DNA from: an uncultured Bacteroidota bacterium
Lineage (GTDB): Bacteria > Bacteroidota > Bacteroidia > Chitinophagales > Chitinophagaceae
Assembly: GCA_903847655.1 (NCBI GenBank)
Contig: CAINEG010000153.1
Coordinates: 1 to 7,154 of the forward strand
DNA length: 7,154 nt
Direction: 5' to 3'
Positions 5,205 to 7,154 of the stretch are shown here, piece after piece. Position 1 is the first letter of the stretch; every line of letters starts with the position of its first letter. Under the pieces are notes generated by a model. The model searched no databases. It had not been told where the DNA came from and was given only the letters and a program-made list of their open reading frames with translations. A program made the translations under genes and the position numbers.

Positions 5205-5990
5205 TTAAATTTTATCCAATCCTTTCAGTATGGCTTTTACCACGGGGCTATTGTTTGAACTAGTTGCATCTAGTGTAAAATCTTTTTTTGTCATCAATGC
5301 TGGTTGGGCCATGAATTTTGGTTTTGTGCCTAAATGATCTTGGGCTGCATGTACGATAAAAGGATGACATAAATAAACAGTCCCCGCCTTACCTGTTGCA
5401 TTTATTTCTTCGCAATTATTGATGCTGTCTAAATGGGCAGCGAGTTCCATAAAGGCCAATCCTTTTTCGCCTGCGGGCGATAGAATTTTTGCCACATTCA
5501 AATGCGAACCAATTTTCAATTTTGTGGGAGCATCATGCTCCGACACATCTGAAAATAAAAATAGCATCAACAAGCCTCTTGCTTTGGATTGTACATTAAT
5601 TCGCCATTCTAAATAATTGCTAGCATTTTCATCTGTAAAACTGGCATCTACGTGCCAACCGGTATCATTGGCTTTTTCTTGAGACGGGAACCTAATGGGA
5701 AAACTACCTATAGATGTTTTTGGTATCCAATTGTCTTCACCCACCAATTGATCAAATGCATTATGGAGAAATTCACTATTGGCCGCTTCAATAAATGGAG
5801 CGTCCGTCATTTCACCTATTCTAATCACAGGCTGGGTCCAGGTGGTTTGATCATCAGGATGGCAGTGGGTGGCTTTCCATAAAAGATCAACACATTGCGC
5901 TGCCACTGTTGCAGAAAAAGCATTTTCTATTTTAATAAAACCATTGTTAATAAAGCCATCAATTTGATGGATGGATAAGGAATGATTCAT
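5205..5990 (-). CDS. PhyH-type Fe(II)/2-oxoglutarate-dependent dioxygenase
   Basis: A 261-residue cytosolic protein of the phytanoyl-CoA dioxygenase (PhyH) family, double-stranded beta-helix enzymes that hydroxylate small molecules using O2, Fe(II) and 2-oxoglutarate. The iron ligands are visible as GWHVD (His113, Asp115) and the distal His214 in HPFIVHAAQ. The family segment DAPTKLKIGSH (about 153-163) precedes the long loop. The usual 2-oxoglutarate-binding arginine after the distal histidine appears as Lys225 in GTKPKFMAQPAL, a conservative change. I start at 5990 (MNHSLSIHQIDGFINNGFIK), which is the family's normal N-terminus. The frame stays open a further 65 codons to 6185, but that extension runs antisense into the acetyltransferase gene and has no family resemblance. 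It is the first gene of the operon with the VanZ-like and YdeI-like genes. The substrate is unknown. Confidence 0.87.
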   Translation of the reverse strand: MNHSLSIHQIDGFINNGFIKIENAFSATVAAQCVDLLWKATHCHPDDQTTWTQPVIRIGEMTDAPFIEAANSEFLHNAFDQLVGEDNWIPKTSIGSFPIRFPSQEKANDTGWHVDASFTDENASNYLEWRINVQSKARGLLMLFLFSDVSEHDAPTKLKIGSHLNVAKILSPAGEKGLAFMELAAHLDSINNCEEINATGKAGTVYLCHPFIVHAAQDHLGTKPKFMAQPALMTKKDFTLDATSSNNSPVVKAILKGLDKI

Positions 5991-6070
5991 GCTTGAAGAT
6001 AAATATTTTAGACTAAAATACTGTGCTTTAATTAAACGAAAAGTGCTTCCTTTGCGTATAAATTGTTGAA
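5991..6070. promoter_or_regulatory. Divergent promoter region with a perfect 17-base palindrome
   Basis: This 80-base gap separates the start of the dioxygenase operon from the start of the two acetyltransferases, so both promoters must lie here or overlap the genes. TATTTTAG-A-CTAAAATA at 6004-6020 is a perfect inverted repeat with 8-base arms and a one-base centre, 13 bases upstream of the dioxygenase ATG. Its TATTTTAG on the minus strand also resembles a -7 box (TANNTTTG) with one mismatch. I see no clear -33 element for either direction. A dimeric regulator controlling the operon is a reasonable guess. Confidence 0.45.
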
Positions 6071-6580
6071 ATGAATTTAAGATTAGCCAATCCCGAAGAT
6101 AAAAATACCATTTGGGAAATTTTGCTAGCAGCCATTGAACAAAGAAGAAAGGATGGCAGTGACCAATGGCAAAATGGTTATCCAAACGAGCAAACTGTAA
6201 TTACCGATATTCAAAATGGCCATGGTTATGTACTAGTGGACAACCAAGCCATTATTGCTTATGCGGCCATTATATTTGGGATAGAACCTACCTATACAGA
6301 TATCCAAGGGCAATGGTTGTCCAATGGCGATTATGCGGTGGTGCACCGGGTAGCTACTGCTGAAGCACTTAAAAGGAAAGGGATGGGTGCCAATTTGTTT
6401 TTATTGATTGAAGAACTTTGTGTAGAAAAAAACATTTTTAGTATTAAGGTGGATACGAATTTTGACAATGTACCCATGCTTAGAATTTTGGATAAATTAA
6501 ATTATACTTATTGCGGAGAAATATTTTTTAGTGGGGCATCACGCAAGGCTTATGAAAAATTGTTAAATCAAACCACTTAA
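6071..6580 (+). CDS. GNAT-family N-acetyltransferase
   Basis: A 169-residue single-domain GNAT protein, which transfers an acetyl group from acetyl-CoA to an amine. Following the fold: MNLRLANPEDKNTIWEILLA (strand 1 and helix 1), SDQWQNGYPNE (30-40), YVLVDNQAIIAYAAI (53-67), then the central VVHRVATAEALKRKGMGANL (90-109), whose KRKGMG is the pyrophosphate-binding loop (consensus R/Q-x-x-G-x-G with Lys for the first residue), and VDTNFDNVPMLRILDKLNYTYCGEI (127-151), the usual acetyl-CoA and C-terminal segment. The QWxxGYP motif marks a group of GNATs common in Firmicutes and Bacteroidota whose substrate is unknown to me. It is 7 bases upstream of a second GNAT gene and divergent from the dioxygenase operon. 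There is no sign of truncation. Confidence 0.88.
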   Translation: MNLRLANPEDKNTIWEILLAAIEQRRKDGSDQWQNGYPNEQTVITDIQNGHGYVLVDNQAIIAYAAIIFGIEPTYTDIQGQWLSNGDYAVVHRVATAEALKRKGMGANLFLLIEELCVEKNIFSIKVDTNFDNVPMLRILDKLNYTYCGEIFFSGASRKAYEKLLNQTT

Positions 6581-6587
6581 TATTTTT

Positions 6588-7106
6588 ATGGATCCCATTC
6601 AAATTGTCCAATTAGAGCTTGCTGATCTTGAAGTGCTTCAACAATTGAGCAGACAAACTTTTACAGAAACTTTTGCTATTCATAATTCCGAAGAGGACAT
6701 GCATAATTACCTCACCAATAATTTAAGTTTGGAAACTTTAACTAATGAATTATCTAACCCTAATTCAAAATTTTATTTTGCTATAGAGGGCGACAAAAAA
6801 ATTGGCTATTTAAAATTAAATTTAGGGGAGGCGCAATCTGATGTAAAGGATCCAGCTTCTCTCGAAATTGAACGCATCTATGTGTTAAATATTTATTTTG
6901 GAAAGAAAGTAGGGCAGGTTTTGTATCAAAAAGCATTGGCCATGGCCAAGGACTTAGCACTTAAATACATCTGGCTAGGTGTTTGGGAAAAAAATGAACG
7001 CGCTATTCAATTTTATAAAAAAAATGGCTTTGTTGAATTTGATCAACACATTTTTAAATTAGGCAATGACGAGCAAACCGATTTGCTCATGCGTCTATTT
7101 ATTTAA
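6588..7106 (+). CDS. GNAT-family N-acetyltransferase, PaiA-like (spermidine/spermine acetyltransferase type)
   Basis: A 172-residue GNAT whose sequence follows Bacillus PaiA closely from memory: LQQLSRQTFTETFAIHNSEE (17-36), YLTNNLSLETLTNELSNPNS (41-60), ASLEIERIYVLN (90-101), IWLGVWEKNERAIQFYKKNG (128-147) and GNDEQTDLLM (159-168). PaiA acetylates spermidine and spermine and is linked to polyamine detoxification, so a polyamine or similar amine substrate is a fair inference. Tyr143 in FYKKNGF is at the usual catalytic position. The acetyl-CoA pyrophosphate loop is unusual: the region that should read Q-x-x-G-x-G is F-G-K-K-V-G (104-109), so the first glycine is replaced by lysine. It forms an operon with the preceding GNAT (7-base gap), and its stop appears to overlap a convergent gene at the window edge. 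Confidence 0.87.
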   Translation: MDPIQIVQLELADLEVLQQLSRQTFTETFAIHNSEEDMHNYLTNNLSLETLTNELSNPNSKFYFAIEGDKKIGYLKLNLGEAQSDVKDPASLEIERIYVLNIYFGKKVGQVLYQKALAMAKDLALKYIWLGVWEKNERAIQFYKKNGFVEFDQHIFKLGNDEQTDLLMRLFI

Positions 7107-7154
7107 TCCAAGATCTAATAAATTTTCTTTCTAATTTCCCCGACTCAGTTAAAT
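7099..7154 (-). CDS. Possible C-terminal tip of a convergent gene (cut by window edge)
   Basis: The minus strand entering from the right edge has one open frame, LTESGKLERKFIRSWIK, ending at the TAA complementary to 7099-7101. The other two minus-strand frames are closed quickly by stops. The charged, non-repetitive composition looks coding, and no terminator or other feature occupies these bases. If real, it overlaps the end of the PaiA-like gene by 8 bases tail to tail. Seventeen residues are too few to name a family, and an open frame of this length could arise by chance in AT-rich DNA. Confidence 0.35.
   Translation of the reverse strand, partial: LTESGKLERKFIRSWIK

Noticed and set aside
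5991..6185. N-terminal extension of the dioxygenase reading frame to an ATG at 6185
   Set aside because: It would overlap the first 115 bases of the acetyltransferase gene on the other strand, adds 65 residues without family resemblance, and the ATG at 5990 gives the normal PhyH N-terminus.

Overview
The window reads as a piece of a low-GC Bacteroidota chromosome, most likely from the Chitinophagaceae side of the phylum. The grounds are AT-rich intergenic DNA, no Shine-Dalgarno sequences before the starts, one good TANNTTTG-type -7 promoter box, and proteins that resemble homologs I know from that phylum. The taxonomic call is an inference; there is no rRNA or marker gene here.

Left edge (1-588): the 5' part of a leftward NAD(P)H-dependent flavodoxin-fold oxidoreductase, then about 420 bases with no recognisable gene. 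That gap holds a strong rho-independent terminator, short repeats and a promoter/operator. Next (589-1618) is a small accessory block: a YefM-YoeB toxin-antitoxin pair with overlapping stop and start and a TGTACA-type operator, a DUF2442 protein just downstream, and a convergent 69-residue orphan.

Middle (1682-3698): a leftward pair made of a muconolactone-isomerase-like small protein and a secreted alpha/beta-hydrolase of the acetyl-xylan-esterase-like type. Divergent from them is a TrpF-like TIM-barrel protein that lacks several hallmark phosphoribosylanthranilate isomerase residues and probably has another role.

Right part (3699-5990, minus strand): a tight three-gene operon with 3-base gaps, in transcription order a PhyH-type Fe(II)/2-oxoglutarate dioxygenase, a VanZ-family membrane protein with a cysteine-motif plus DUF5666-like C-terminal domain, and a YdeI-family protein ending in a complete CDGSH iron-sulfur motif. 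Divergently transcribed (6071-7106) are two tandem GNAT acetyltransferases, the second PaiA-like. The 80-base gap between these units carries a perfect 17-base palindrome. The last bases probably hold the 3' tip of a convergent gene.

The toxin-antitoxin module is a known type. The least ordinary content is the dioxygenase/VanZ/YdeI-CDGSH operon, where three adjacent products each carry a predicted iron or thiol-metal site, and the TrpF-like paralog with a remodelled active site.
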